In this document: positions 1 through 8,400 of the stretch, in pieces
How positions within the stretch are numbered: the stretch's first letter is position 1
Layout of the letters: each line of letters begins with the position of its first letter
From: Bacteroidales bacterium
GTDB taxonomy: Bacteria; Bacteroidota; Bacteroidia; Bacteroidales; JAADGE01
Assembly: GCA_029934515.1 (NCBI GenBank)
Contig: JAOZMB010000013.1
Location: forward strand, 1-37,889
Length of the DNA: 37,889 nucleotides
Reading direction: 5' to 3'
Notes under the pieces: model-generated
Databases searched by the model: none
The model's input: only the letters and a program-made list of their open reading frames with translations
Told to the model about the DNA's origin: nothing
Program-made: the position numbers and the translations under genes

Positions 1-543
1 ACTAAAAGCCCATCGAAAGAATGGCAACTTGAACATGACGAAGCAAAAAACTGGACTTGGAAAGATGAAAATCCAATTACTAATATAACTTGGAATGATG
101 CTGTTATGTATTGTAAATGGTTGTCGAAAAAAAAAGGGAAAAATTATACATTGCCAACAGAAGCACAATGGGAATTTGCTGCAAAAGGAGGAGTAAAAAG
201 TAAAAAATACAAATACAGTGGAAGTAATAACATAAATGATGTAGCATGGTACGATGAAACTTCAAATGAAAGAGGCCCAATGCCAGTTGGAAAATTAAAA
301 CCAAACGAGCTTGGTATTTATGATATGAGCGGGAACGCTTGGGAATGGTGTCTTGATTATTATGGAAAATATAATTCATCTAAAAAGAAAAACCCAAAAG
401 GACCTGAAAAAGGATTATATAAAGTGGTAAGAGGAGGCTCTTGGTACTACGTTGGACGACTTGCAGTAGTTACAGCAAGAGACGGACCTTATATACATTA
501 CACAAACTATAATTACGGTTTCAGACCAGTGATAAATCCTTAG
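1..543 (+). CDS. SUMF1 / formylglycine-generating-enzyme-like domain protein, C-terminal part (cut by window edge)
   Basis: The reading frame is open from base 1 and ends with TAG at 541-543, so this is the 3' part of a longer gene. Visible SUMF1-fold signatures in order: NPITNITWNDAVMYCKWLS, LPTEAQWEFAAKGG, ELGIYDMSGNAWEWCLDYY, VVRGGSWYY and a final YGFRPV. These define the C-type-lectin-like SUMF1 fold. The cysteine pair used by genuine formylglycine-generating enzymes is absent (the region reads RLAVVTARDG), so catalysis on sulfatases is unlikely; many Bacteroidota paralogues are surface or secreted proteins of unknown role. A decayed relative with the same start of the domain lies at 21612-22630. 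No clear terminator follows. Family assignment is confident, function is not. Confidence 0.85.
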   Translation, partial: TKSPSKEWQLEHDEAKNWTWKDENPITNITWNDAVMYCKWLSKKKGKNYTLPTEAQWEFAAKGGVKSKKYKYSGSNNINDVAWYDETSNERGPMPVGKLKPNELGIYDMSGNAWEWCLDYYGKYNSSKKKNPKGPEKGLYKVVRGGSWYYVGRLAVVTARDGPYIHYTNYNYGFRPVINP

Positions 544-695
544 TATAAATATATCGTAGATTAAGAATTTATAAAAAGGTAAACACTTATTGAAACCACA
601 AAAATTATTTGAAACAACACAAAGTTCATAATGATTATAAATAATTATATTAAATCAAAATATAAAAATTAAGCAAAATTATTAATAATAAATTT

Positions 696-1703
696 ATGGG
701 AAAAATTAAAGTTGGAATTAACGGTTTCGGACGTATAGGACGAAATGTTTATAAAATTATTCTTGAAAATACAGATTATAAAGTCGTAGGAATAAATGAT
801 TTGACAAGTAATAAAGTACTTGCTCATTTATTAAAATATGACTCTACACAAGGAAAATTTAATGGTAAGGTCGATTATAACGATGAAGGTTTGGTAGTAA
901 ACGGAGAGAACGTTAAAGTTAGCGATGAAAGAAATCCAATAAATATACCTTGGGGAGAAACTCCTGATGTTGTAATTGAATCAACTGGAGTATTCAGACT
1001 CAGAGAAAGCGATAAAGGAGGATACGGAGACCACTTAAAAAACGGTGCTAAAAAAGTAATACTAACAGTACCAGCGAAAGATAAAATCGATAACATGATT
1101 GTACTTGGTGTAAACGATGAAGTATTGAAATCCGAAGATACATGCGTCTCAAATGCTTCATGTACAACAAATTGTCTTGCACCAATAGCCAAAATTTTAA
1201 ATGATAATTTTGGATTACAAAGAGGTCTTATGAATACTGTTCATTCATATACAAACGACCAACTTATTCTCGACGGACCTCACAACGATTTGAGAAGAGC
1301 ACGCTCAGCCGCGGTATCTATGATACCAACAACAACTGGAGCTGCAAAAGCAGTAGGTAAAATTATTCCTGAATTAGAAGGAAAATTAAACGGAATGGCG
1401 ACAAGAGTACCAACTCCAACGGGTTCATTAATTGATTTAATTGTAACTCTTGACAAAGATGTTACTGTCGAACAGGTTAATGCAGCTGTTAAAAAAGCAG
1501 CCGATGGTGAAATGAAAGGAATATTGGAATATTGTGATGACCCGATAGTTTCAGTAGATATTATTCACAATCCGCACTCTTCAATTTTTGACGCACAAAG
1601 TACTATGGTAATAGGTGGTAATATGGTTAAAGTATTGTCTTGGTACGATAATGAATGGGGATACTCATGTAGAGTTGTTGATTTGATAGGAAAATTATTT
1701 TAA
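696..1703 (+). CDS. gap: Glyceraldehyde-3-phosphate dehydrogenase (type I)
   Basis: 335 residues, full length for the family. It catalyses oxidative phosphorylation of glyceraldehyde-3-phosphate with NAD+ in cytosolic glycolysis. The N-terminal Rossmann motif is KVGINGFGRIGR (residues 5-16). An Asp at 35 in GINDLT fits NAD preference. The active-site block SNASCTTNCLAP carries the catalytic Cys156, and His183 (TVHSYTNDQ) is the base. The C-terminal WYDNEWGYSCRVVDL is canonical. The ATG at 696 puts the conserved GKIKVGINGFG right at the start, so the start is secure. A long inverted repeat (1712-1759) follows, suggesting a single-gene unit. Nothing odd is seen. Confidence 0.98.
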   Translation: MGKIKVGINGFGRIGRNVYKIILENTDYKVVGINDLTSNKVLAHLLKYDSTQGKFNGKVDYNDEGLVVNGENVKVSDERNPINIPWGETPDVVIESTGVFRLRESDKGGYGDHLKNGAKKVILTVPAKDKIDNMIVLGVNDEVLKSEDTCVSNASCTTNCLAPIAKILNDNFGLQRGLMNTVHSYTNDQLILDGPHNDLRRARSAAVSMIPTTTGAAKAVGKIIPELEGKLNGMATRVPTPTGSLIDLIVTLDKDVTVEQVNAAVKKAADGEMKGILEYCDDPIVSVDIIHNPHSSIFDAQSTMVIGGNMVKVLSWYDNEWGYSCRVVDLIGKLF

Positions 1704-1711
1704 ATATAAAC

Positions 1712-1759
1712 TTTGACAGGTTTGAACAAAAAATTATAAAATGTTTAAAACCTGTCAAA
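1712..1759 (+). terminator. Inverted repeat behind gap, probable terminator
   Basis: TTTGACAGGTTT (1712-1723) is exactly complementary to AAACCTGTCAAA (1748-1759), with a 24-nt AT-rich loop. It lies 9 bases behind the gap stop codon. No uninterrupted T-run follows directly (there is ATGATTTTATTTTTATT), so it could also be a REP-like hairpin or an mRNA 3' end protector. Confidence 0.55.
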
Positions 1760-1829
1760 TATGATTTTATTTTTATTGATTTGTGTTAATTTAAAATAAA
1801 TTATACACAGATTTTTTATTTTTATAAAT

Positions 1830-3701
1830 ATGAAAAAGTTTCAATTTATTTTATTATCTGTTTTTGTTATCAATATTGTTATATCGAACAGAGATAGTAT
1901 CAAAGTTACTGAGTTCAATTATTTAAAATTTTCGGATACAAATATTAACGACAGTATTTGTGATTTTGATACTGCAAATATAAAAATTCCAGACATAAAC
2001 AAACAAACAGAAATATTAAAACACCCTAATTTATTTGCAAATATTACAGATAAAAACGGAGCAAAATTCGAAAGAAATGTTAATATATTTGCAAATGATT
2101 TAAAATTTAAAACAGATTCATTAGGAATTTTTATTGGAAATATAAATGCTGGAGATAATTCTTTATTGATAAAATATTATAAAAATGAAAAAAAAGAGGA
2201 AAAAGATAGACCACAATACGAATTGATATTTGAAAAAAATATACATAGGGATAGTATTTATAATATGAAAATATTGCTTGCTGGAAAAAGAAAAATGAAA
2301 AACGAAATATCTGTAAAAGATATTGAAACACCGTACAAAAAACAAGCATTGAATGTAAACACAATAAAAACTTATAATGAATTTCTTAAGCGATTCCCGT
2401 CAGGAAAATTTCGTAAATTAATTTACAAAAAAAGACAAATTATTATTGACAGTATAAGAGAAAAAGTTTTTTTTGAATATATAAAAAAATGGTATAAACT
2501 AAATTGCTGCATAGAATATCAAAATATATTTCCTAAAGGTAAACATTATTCTGAAGTTATAGACGTAAAAAATGAAATTTTGAAATTCAAGAAGGTCAAG
2601 ATAAAAAAAACTATTGAAACTTGCAACGAATATCTATTAAATTATCCAAACGGACACTTCAAAAAAAATGTTGACGAACTAAAAGAAACATATTATTACT
2701 TAAATGCAAAAAAAACATTATCCATCGAAAACTGTGAACATTATCTGGCAGAATACCCATCTGGTAAATATTACAAAATAATTACAAATTTAAAAAATGA
2801 TATTCTTGCATTTCAAAAAGCTAAAAATATTAGTACAATCTCATCTTACCAAGAATATATTAACTCTTTTGACACAGGGGTATATGTAGCAGAAGCTACA
2901 AATGCAATCGAAGAACTAACGATTTATGAAAAAGTTGTTCTTATAAATACAATTAAAGTTTACGAAGAATATATAGCTTTATATAAGAATGGTATTCGTC
3001 TCGCCGAAGCAAAAAACTCAATAAAAGACCATAAAGCATTCCAGACAGCATCATTGATTTTCACTACAGAAGGATACAAAAATTATATAGATTCGTTCCC
3101 ACTGGGTCTAAACAAAAAATATGCAGAACAAAGAATAGAAAAACTAAAACACCAGAATATATTAATAGACAGAAGAGACGGTAAAATATATAAAACAGTT
3201 GAAATAAACGGCTTACTGTGGATGTCGGAAAATCTTAATTACGATACTATCGGCGCATGGCAATATGATGATATTGTCGAAAATGGAGATATATACGGAA
3301 GACTTTATAGTTGGGAATGTGCAAAAAAAATATGTCCACAGGATTGGCAATTACCAAGTGACTCTATTTTTAAAGAAATGTTAAATTCTTTGGGGGGCGA
3401 TAAAGTTGCAGGCGGAAAAATAAAATCAACAAGCGAACTATGGAAACCGCCAAATAAAGAAGCTACAAACGAAAGTGGATTCAATGCTTTACCAGCAGGA
3501 AATAGATTATATTTAAATAATCTTTCTGGTTCATATAGTTATTTAAAACAAAATGCAGACTTCTGGACAAGTACAGAATGTGATGGAAAAGAAACTGCAT
3601 GGAAATATAGCTTCTTGAATAAACAATGTGGAAGTTACAGATTCTCAGAACCAAAAACAAGTGCTTTATCAGTGCGCTGTTTTAAAGAAACAAACAAATA
3701 A
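1830..3701 (+). CDS. Secreted repeat protein with C-terminal FISUMP (Fibrobacter succinogenes major paralogous) domain
   Basis: 623 residues. The N-terminus MKKFQFILLSVFVINIVIS is a signal peptide. Residues ~170-445 contain about six degenerate ~45-residue repeats of the form Y-x-x-Y-(I/L)-x-x-(F/Y)-P-x-G-x-(Y/F), for example YNEFLKRFPSGKFRK, CEHYLAEYPSGKYYK and YKNYIDSFPLGLNKK; these are TPR-like helical pairs seen in other secreted Bacteroidota proteins. From ~450 on there is a FISUMP domain (TIGR02145 type): DRRDGKIYKTVEINGLLWMSENLNY, split here by position into DGKIYKTVEI and LLWMSENLNY, then GRLYSWECA, CPQDWQLPS, ESGFNALPAGNR, DFWTSTE and a terminal LSVRCFKE. The ATG at 1830 is followed at once by the signal peptide. 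Likely a surface or secreted protein of unknown ligand. Confidence 0.85.
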   Translation: MKKFQFILLSVFVINIVISNRDSIKVTEFNYLKFSDTNINDSICDFDTANIKIPDINKQTEILKHPNLFANITDKNGAKFERNVNIFANDLKFKTDSLGIFIGNINAGDNSLLIKYYKNEKKEEKDRPQYELIFEKNIHRDSIYNMKILLAGKRKMKNEISVKDIETPYKKQALNVNTIKTYNEFLKRFPSGKFRKLIYKKRQIIIDSIREKVFFEYIKKWYKLNCCIEYQNIFPKGKHYSEVIDVKNEILKFKKVKIKKTIETCNEYLLNYPNGHFKKNVDELKETYYYLNAKKTLSIENCEHYLAEYPSGKYYKIITNLKNDILAFQKAKNISTISSYQEYINSFDTGVYVAEATNAIEELTIYEKVVLINTIKVYEEYIALYKNGIRLAEAKNSIKDHKAFQTASLIFTTEGYKNYIDSFPLGLNKKYAEQRIEKLKHQNILIDRRDGKIYKTVEINGLLWMSENLNYDTIGAWQYDDIVENGDIYGRLYSWECAKKICPQDWQLPSDSIFKEMLNSLGGDKVAGGKIKSTSELWKPPNKEATNESGFNALPAGNRLYLNNLSGSYSYLKQNADFWTSTECDGKETAWKYSFLNKQCGSYRFSEPKTSALSVRCFKETNK

Positions 3702-3763
3702 AAATAATAAATTTTATTGTTTTATTGTAATAAATAAATTGATATATTTAAATTTAAAAGAAC

Positions 3764-4849
3764 ATGAAAACAACAGCATTTACGCATCTACACAAACAAT
3801 TGGGCGGCAAAATGGTTGAGTTTGCAGGATTTGAAATGCCAGTCCAATATTCCGGAATAAATGATGAACATATAAATGTAAGAAAAAATGTAGGAATATT
3901 TGATGTCGCACACATGGGAGAAATTTGGGTAAAAGGAAAAAAAGCGTTTGATTTTGTTCAGAAAGTAACAAGCAATGATATTGCAAAGTTAAGTCCGGGA
4001 AAAATACAATATTCTTGTTTTCCTAATGGAAAAGGAGGAATTATTGACGATTTACTGGTTTATCAATACGAAGAACAAAAATATTTGTTGGTAGTGAACG
4101 CTTCAAATATTGAAAAAGATTGGAATTGGCTTCTCAGTCAGAATACAGAAAAAGCAGAACTCGAAAACGCTTCAGATAAAATAGCACAAATTGCTGTTCA
4201 AGGACCTGAAACAACAAAAGTTTTGCAAAATTTGACTGATATAAATCTCTCTGAAATAAAATATTATACTTTTGTTACAGGAAAATTTGCGGGAGTTGAT
4301 AATGTTATTATTTCGGCAACAGGTTACACAGGTGCAGGAGGTTTTGAAATATATGCCTATAACAGCGATGCCGAAAAAATCTGGACAAAAATAATGAAAG
4401 CTGGAAAAAAATACGGTATAAAACCAGCGGGACTTGCAGCAAGAGATACATTAAGATTAGAAATGGGGTTTTGTTTGTATGGAAATGATATTGATGATAC
4501 AACTTCGCCGATAGAAGCTGGACTAGGATGGATAACAAAATTTACGGAAGGAAATAATTTTATTGATAGAGATTATTTACAAAAACAAAAAAAAGAAGGA
4601 GTAAAAAAACGACTGCGAGCTTTTGAAATGATTGAAGGAGGCATCCCAAGAAAAGGATATGATTTATACGATTCGGAAGAAAATTTAATAGGAAAAGTAA
4701 CATCTGGGACGATGTCGCCAATGTTAAAAAAAGGAATAGGAATGGGATATATTAATAAAGAACAAACAAAAATAGGAAATGAAATTTTTGTGAAAATAAG
4801 AAAAAAAATGAAAATTGCAAAAATCGTTAAATTACCGTTCTACAAATAA
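3764..4849 (+). CDS. gcvT: Aminomethyltransferase, T-protein of the glycine cleavage system
   Basis: 361 residues, normal length. T-protein transfers the methylene group from aminomethylated H-protein to tetrahydrofolate, releasing ammonia. Conserved blocks: [21 protein letters not shown] near the N-terminus (in two parts: [12 protein letters not shown] and [11 protein letters not shown]), [27 protein letters not shown] with the catalytic Asp, [39 protein letters not shown] and [15 protein letters not shown]-terminal [17 protein letters not shown] block completes the family. The other gcv genes are not in this window. Start at the ATG of [13 protein letters not shown] strong hairpin terminator follows at 4863-4913, so the transcript ends here. 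Confidence 0.97.
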   Translation: MKTTAFTHLHKQLGGKMVEFAGFEMPVQYSGINDEHINVRKNVGIFDVAHMGEIWVKGKKAFDFVQKVTSNDIAKLSPGKIQYSCFPNGKGGIIDDLLVYQYEEQKYLLVVNASNIEKDWNWLLSQNTEKAELENASDKIAQIAVQGPETTKVLQNLTDINLSEIKYYTFVTGKFAGVDNVIISATGYTGAGGFEIYAYNSDAEKIWTKIMKAGKKYGIKPAGLAARDTLRLEMGFCLYGNDIDDTTSPIEAGLGWITKFTEGNNFIDRDYLQKQKKEGVKKRLRAFEMIEGGIPRKGYDLYDSEENLIGKVTSGTMSPMLKKGIGMGYINKEQTKIGNEIFVKIRKKMKIAKIVKLPFYK

Positions 4850-4862
4850 AATATTTTTTTAT

Positions 4863-4913
4863 CCTGCGAATAAGTGCGGTAAAAAAACACCGCACTGGCG
4901 CAGGTTTTTTTTT
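4863..4913 (+). terminator. Rho-independent terminator of gcvT
   Basis: Two stacked stems, CCTGCG/CGCAGG and AGTGCGGT/ACCGCACT, with an A-rich loop, followed by nine T residues (4905-4913). This is the clearest intrinsic terminator in the window. Confidence 0.9.
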
Positions 4914-4961
4914 AATCTGTGAAAATACGTATAATCCGTGTTCGTCAGTGTTCCTATTATG
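4914..4961 (+). repeat. Dispersed ~48-bp intergenic repeat, family B copy 1
   Basis: Starts AATCTGTGAAAATACGTATA and ends GTGTTCCTATTATG. The reverse complement of 24183-24230 matches along the full 48 bases with only a few differences; 8278-8324 is a more diverged copy. It sits immediately behind the gcvT terminator. No coding content. Confidence 0.7.
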
Positions 4962-5039
4962 ATGTACAAGTAACGCCTATAACAAGAACTTTGACAAATT
5001 AATACTAATTTTTTTAATTTCTAAATATATATTTTTGAT

Positions 5040-7196
5040 ATGAGAAGAACATTTTTATTATTAATAATCAGCCTGTTAATTAATTTTGTTGCACAAGGAC
5101 AGGAAAAAATGTTAAGTTTGGAGGAAGCCGTTAGAGGTCAGTGGCGACAGTTTTATCCAGAACATTTATCTGGAATTATGCCTTACGGAGAAGACGATTT
5201 TACTTATGTAGAGGATTATGAAAATATTAAAAAGATAAATAAAAAATCGGGAGAAGATGAAGTTATTTTAACATTAAGCCAAATTAACGAAGCTATTAAA
5301 AAATCTGGAAAAGAAGAATTAAAACATTTTCCTTTTTGGGATTACGCTTGGCAAACAGAAAACATAATTACATTCAAAAGTGGAACAAATTTTTATGTAT
5401 ATAATAAAGTAAATAAGTCTTTTGATTTTTTGGCTGATTTGCCTGAAAAAGCAGAGCATATAAGATTCTGTAAAGAGAACAAAAAAATTGCATTCACGAT
5501 TGATAATAATCTGTTTTTTATGGACGAAAAATTAGTCAAAACAGCAATAACAAACGACGAAAATGCTGGTATTGTAAATGGAAGTTCTTATGTTCATAGG
5601 CAGGAGTTTGGCATAGATAATGGTATATTTTGGTCTCCAAAAGGAAATTTTATGGCTTTCTATCGAAAAGACGAAACTATGGTAGATGATTATCCGCTTG
5701 TAAACACTGGAACAAGAATTGCAAGTTTGAAAAATTCAAAATATCCAATGATTGGAGAAAAAAGCGAAGAAGTTACACTTGGTATTTACAAACTTAAAAC
5801 AAAAAAAACAGTATTCGTAGATGTTAAGGATTTCACTGCCGAGAGATATTTAACTTGCATAACATGGGATCCTGATGAAAAATATATTTATATAGCTGTT
5901 CTTAATCGCGAACAGAACAAATTAAAACTTAATAAATATGATGCAGAGACAGGTAAATTTGTTAAAACACTCTTCGTTGAGGAACACGAAAAATATGTCG
6001 AACCAGAACATCAGTTGATATTTGTAAAAAATCAAAATGATAAATTTTTGTGGTACAGCGAAAGAGACGGATATAATCATTTGTATATGTATGATACAGA
6101 AGGAAAATTAATTTCGCAACTTACAAAAGGTAAATGGATAGTTCTCGATTTTTTGCAATTTGATGAAAAAGGAAAAAACTTTTTTATTACATCTACAAAA
6201 GAAAGCCCAATAGAATTGCATACGTATAAGGTGAACTTGGAAACAAGTAAAATAGAAAAAATAACATCTAATGCGGGAATACATAAAACGGTTATTTCAA
6301 ATTCATCTAAATATTTTATAGATACATACAATAACACTGAAATACCGAATGCAACAGAACTGAAAAATAAAAAAGGAAAAACAATAAAATCAATATTAAA
6401 AGCCAAAAATCCGCTTCTTGATTATAAAATTGGCGATATGAAAATTGGCAAAATAAAAGCGGCTGACGGCAAAACGGATCTTTATTATCGTCTTATAACT
6501 CCGCCAGACTACGACCCAAATAAAAAATATCCAGCAATTGTATATGTTTACGGGGGGCCACATGCACAGATGATTCAAAAATCGTGGAAGAACGGCGGAC
6601 TGTGGAAATATTACATGGCACAAAAAGGATATGTTGTTTTTACAATAGACAATAGAGGCTCTTCAAACAGAGGTCTTGAATTTGAAAATGTAATACACAG
6701 ACAATGCGGACAGGAAGAAGTTGCAGACCAGATGAAGGGAATTGAATTTTTGACAAAACTTAGCTATGTTGATAAAAATAGAATTGGTGTACACGGTTGG
6801 AGTTATGGAGGTTTTATGACAACTTCGCTAATGACAATGCACCCAGATATTTTTAAAGTAGGAGTAGCTGGAGGCCCTGTTATTGATTGGAAATATTACG
6901 AAGTTATGTACGGCGAGCGATATATGGATACACCAAAAGAAAATCCTGAGGGTTTCGAAAAGACAAGTCTTTTGAATAAAGCAAAAGATATAGAAGGGAG
7001 GTTATTAATAATTCATGGTTATATAGACCCAGTTGTTGTTCCTCAAAATAGTTTGGATTTTATACGTTCTTGTATAAAAGCTAAAACAGATGTCGATTTT
7101 TTTCTTTATCCAGATTCGGAGCATAACATGAGAGGCGAAACAAGAGTTCATTTAATGAAAAAAGTAACTCGATATTTCGATGACTTTTTAAAATAA
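5040..7196 (+). CDS. S9 family prolyl peptidase, dipeptidyl-peptidase IV-like, secreted
   Basis: 718 residues. Signal peptide MRRTFLLLIISLLINFVAQG. Residues ~100-460 form the DPP-IV N-terminal beta-propeller (YVHRQEFGIDNGIFWSPKG is the propeller motif carrying substrate-binding Glu), and ~490-718 the alpha/beta-hydrolase domain. Catalytic triad: Ser588 in GWSYGG, Asp663 in HGYIDP, His695 in SEHNMRG. The family removes dipeptides, usually X-Pro or X-Ala, from peptide N-termini in the periplasm; in Bacteroidota this serves peptide nutrition. Exact specificity cannot be read from the sequence. The gene stands alone between the gcvT terminator and a hairpin shared with the convergent crotonase gene. 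Confidence 0.93.
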   Translation: MRRTFLLLIISLLINFVAQGQEKMLSLEEAVRGQWRQFYPEHLSGIMPYGEDDFTYVEDYENIKKINKKSGEDEVILTLSQINEAIKKSGKEELKHFPFWDYAWQTENIITFKSGTNFYVYNKVNKSFDFLADLPEKAEHIRFCKENKKIAFTIDNNLFFMDEKLVKTAITNDENAGIVNGSSYVHRQEFGIDNGIFWSPKGNFMAFYRKDETMVDDYPLVNTGTRIASLKNSKYPMIGEKSEEVTLGIYKLKTKKTVFVDVKDFTAERYLTCITWDPDEKYIYIAVLNREQNKLKLNKYDAETGKFVKTLFVEEHEKYVEPEHQLIFVKNQNDKFLWYSERDGYNHLYMYDTEGKLISQLTKGKWIVLDFLQFDEKGKNFFITSTKESPIELHTYKVNLETSKIEKITSNAGIHKTVISNSSKYFIDTYNNTEIPNATELKNKKGKTIKSILKAKNPLLDYKIGDMKIGKIKAADGKTDLYYRLITPPDYDPNKKYPAIVYVYGGPHAQMIQKSWKNGGLWKYYMAQKGYVVFTIDNRGSSNRGLEFENVIHRQCGQEEVADQMKGIEFLTKLSYVDKNRIGVHGWSYGGFMTTSLMTMHPDIFKVGVAGGPVIDWKYYEVMYGERYMDTPKENPEGFEKTSLLNKAKDIEGRLLIIHGYIDPVVVPQNSLDFIRSCIKAKTDVDFFLYPDSEHNMRGETRVHLMKKVTRYFDDFLK

Positions 7197-7212
7197 TATT
7201 CATAATAAAAAA

Positions 7213-7249
7213 ATCCGTGTTCCTATTATGAAATTATAGTAACACGGAT
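7213..7249 (+). terminator. Hairpin between convergent genes (bidirectional terminator candidate)
   Basis: ATCCGTGTT (7213-7221) pairs with AACACGGAT (7241-7249), with a 19-nt loop. It stands 17 bases behind the peptidase gene and between two convergent genes. The left arm plus CCTATTATG matches the 3' end of the family B repeat, so it may be a shortened, self-complementary form of that repeat. Confidence 0.6.
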
Positions 7250-7285
7250 AAAATAATTTTTGTTATAATTTTATATAAAAACTAA

Positions 7286-7375
7286 TTAGTAATTGTTAAA
7301 AAATAACTTTTTGATTTGTTTTTTGTAAAATACTTATTATCAGGTGTAAACCAATTCGTAATTCGTAATTTACTT
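7286..7375 (+). repeat. Dispersed ~100-bp MITE-like repeat, family A copy 1
   Basis: Starts TTAGTAATTGTTAAAAAATA and ends AATTCGTAATTTACTT. It is nearly identical to 25990-26094 in the same orientation and to 12247-12351 and 16796-16895 in reverse orientation. This copy lacks one AATTCGTAATTTAT unit near its end and is about 90 bp. Its right edge runs into the stop codon of the crotonase gene (7374-7376). Confidence 0.85.
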
Positions 7376-8150
7376 ACCATTTTTTGATTTTCGTTTTGTT
7401 TAAGAATGCTGAAATACCTCTCTTACAATCTTTTGTATTTCTTGATTTTGCATTTATTTCTGCTGCTAAATTAAGTGCTTCGTTGTAGTTATAGTTTTGA
7501 ACATCTGCGATTAACTGTTTTGTAATTCTAAGAGAATCTGAGGACGCATTAGTTATTAGTTCTTTGGCAAAATCATAAACAGATTTTTTAATTTTATCTT
7601 TCTTGACAATATAATTAAAGATATTATAATCTGCGGCTTTTTGTGCAGAAATAATCTCTCCTATAAGTAGCAATTCTTTTGCTTTTGCTTCTCCTATTTT
7701 TCTGATAAGAAACACACTAACAATAGCTGGAACAAAACCAATTGTTGTTTCTGGATATCCGAATTTAGCTTCTGGAATAGAAAAAATAAAATCGCAAACA
7801 GTTGCCAAACCAGCGCCTCCAGCAATAGCATGTCCCTCTACCTGAGCAATAACAATTTTATCAAGTGTATAAATTAATTTATATAACTTCATCAGATTTT
7901 TTGAGTCAACAAAATTCTCCTCGAAACTATTATTTTGTAATGTTTTTAGAACAGATAAATCTGCTCCAGCACAAAACGTATTACCATTTGCTTTCAGAAT
8001 AATTATTTTTACTTTCTTATCTTTTTCGGCAATAGTAAATGTTTGTTTCAGCTCGTTTATCAATTCTGGGTTCAAGGCATTTCTTTTTTCAGGACGATTG
8101 ATAGTAATATATCCTAGCTGTTTAATTATATCATAATTTATGTATTTCAT
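7374..8150 (-). CDS. Enoyl-CoA hydratase/isomerase family protein (crotonase fold)
   Basis: 258 residues, full length. Crotonase signatures: ITINRPEKRNALNPELINEL at the start, oxyanion-hole segment CAGADLSVL, GHAIAGGAGLATVCDF and FGYPETTIGFVPAIVS. Of the two catalytic glutamates of true 2-enoyl-CoA hydratase, the first (GGGCEL type) is replaced by Gly in GGAGL, while the second is kept in GYPET. This pattern occurs in methylglutaconyl-CoA-hydratase-like and other family members, so the substrate is open. ATG at 8148-8150. The gene is alone, convergent with the peptidase, and its stop lies in a family A repeat. Confidence 0.88.
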   Translation of the reverse strand: MKYINYDIIKQLGYITINRPEKRNALNPELINELKQTFTIAEKDKKVKIIILKANGNTFCAGADLSVLKTLQNNSFEENFVDSKNLMKLYKLIYTLDKIVIAQVEGHAIAGGAGLATVCDFIFSIPEAKFGYPETTIGFVPAIVSVFLIRKIGEAKAKELLLIGEIISAQKAADYNIFNYIVKKDKIKKSVYDFAKELITNASSDSLRITKQLIADVQNYNYNEALNLAAEINAKSRNTKDCKRGISAFLNKTKIKKW

Positions 8151-8262
8151 ATAAAATTTTTGAATTGTTTAAAAAAATATACTAAAGTGAATTAGGTCTT
8201 CTGATTTAAATATAACTTTTTCAAAATTATAAATATTAATTTTACAAAAAAAACGATATTTA

Positions 8263-8271
8263 TATCTTTGC
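8263..8271 (+). promoter_or_regulatory. Bacteroidota -7 promoter element with no gene behind it
   Basis: TATCTTTGC is a perfect match to the TAnnTTTG -7 consensus. On the plus strand it points away from the crotonase gene and into the 3' end of the minus-strand mqnB gene. Only repeats lie downstream, so it is either a relic or drives a non-coding transcript. Confidence 0.5.
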
Positions 8272-8277
8272 AACAAA

Positions 8278-8324
8278 ATCCGTGAAATATCCGTATAATC
8301 AGCGTTCTTCCGCGTTCCTATTTA
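8278..8324 (+). repeat. Dispersed ~48-bp intergenic repeat, family B copy 2 (diverged)
   Basis: ATCCGTGAAATATCCGTATA at the start and CGCGTTCCTATTTA at the end follow the family B consensus seen at 4914-4961 and 24183-24230. It lies directly behind the orphan promoter at 8263. Confidence 0.6.
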
Positions 8325-8400
8325 TCGGAGTAACAGGGGAATACCCAAATATTTATCGGAGTAATAGGAGAATACCCAAATATTTATTGGAGTAACAGGA
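8321..8400 (+). repeat. 31-bp tandem repeat, about 2.6 units
   Basis: Units at 8321-8351, 8352-8382 and 8383-8400 (partial) begin TTTATCGGAGTAACAGG, TTTATCGGAGTAATAGG and TTTATTGGAGTAACAGG. The unit also holds a small GGG-AATA-CCC type hairpin. The last unit overlaps the final codons and stop (8384-8386) of mqnB. Confidence 0.85.

Noticed and set aside
5030-5037. TATTTTTG box just before the peptidase start
   Set aside because: It is only 2 bases from the ATG of a protein with a clear signal peptide, so a transcript starting there could not be translated properly; probably chance.
8321-8400. Possible CRISPR array
   Set aside because: 31-bp units directly adjoin each other with no variable spacers.
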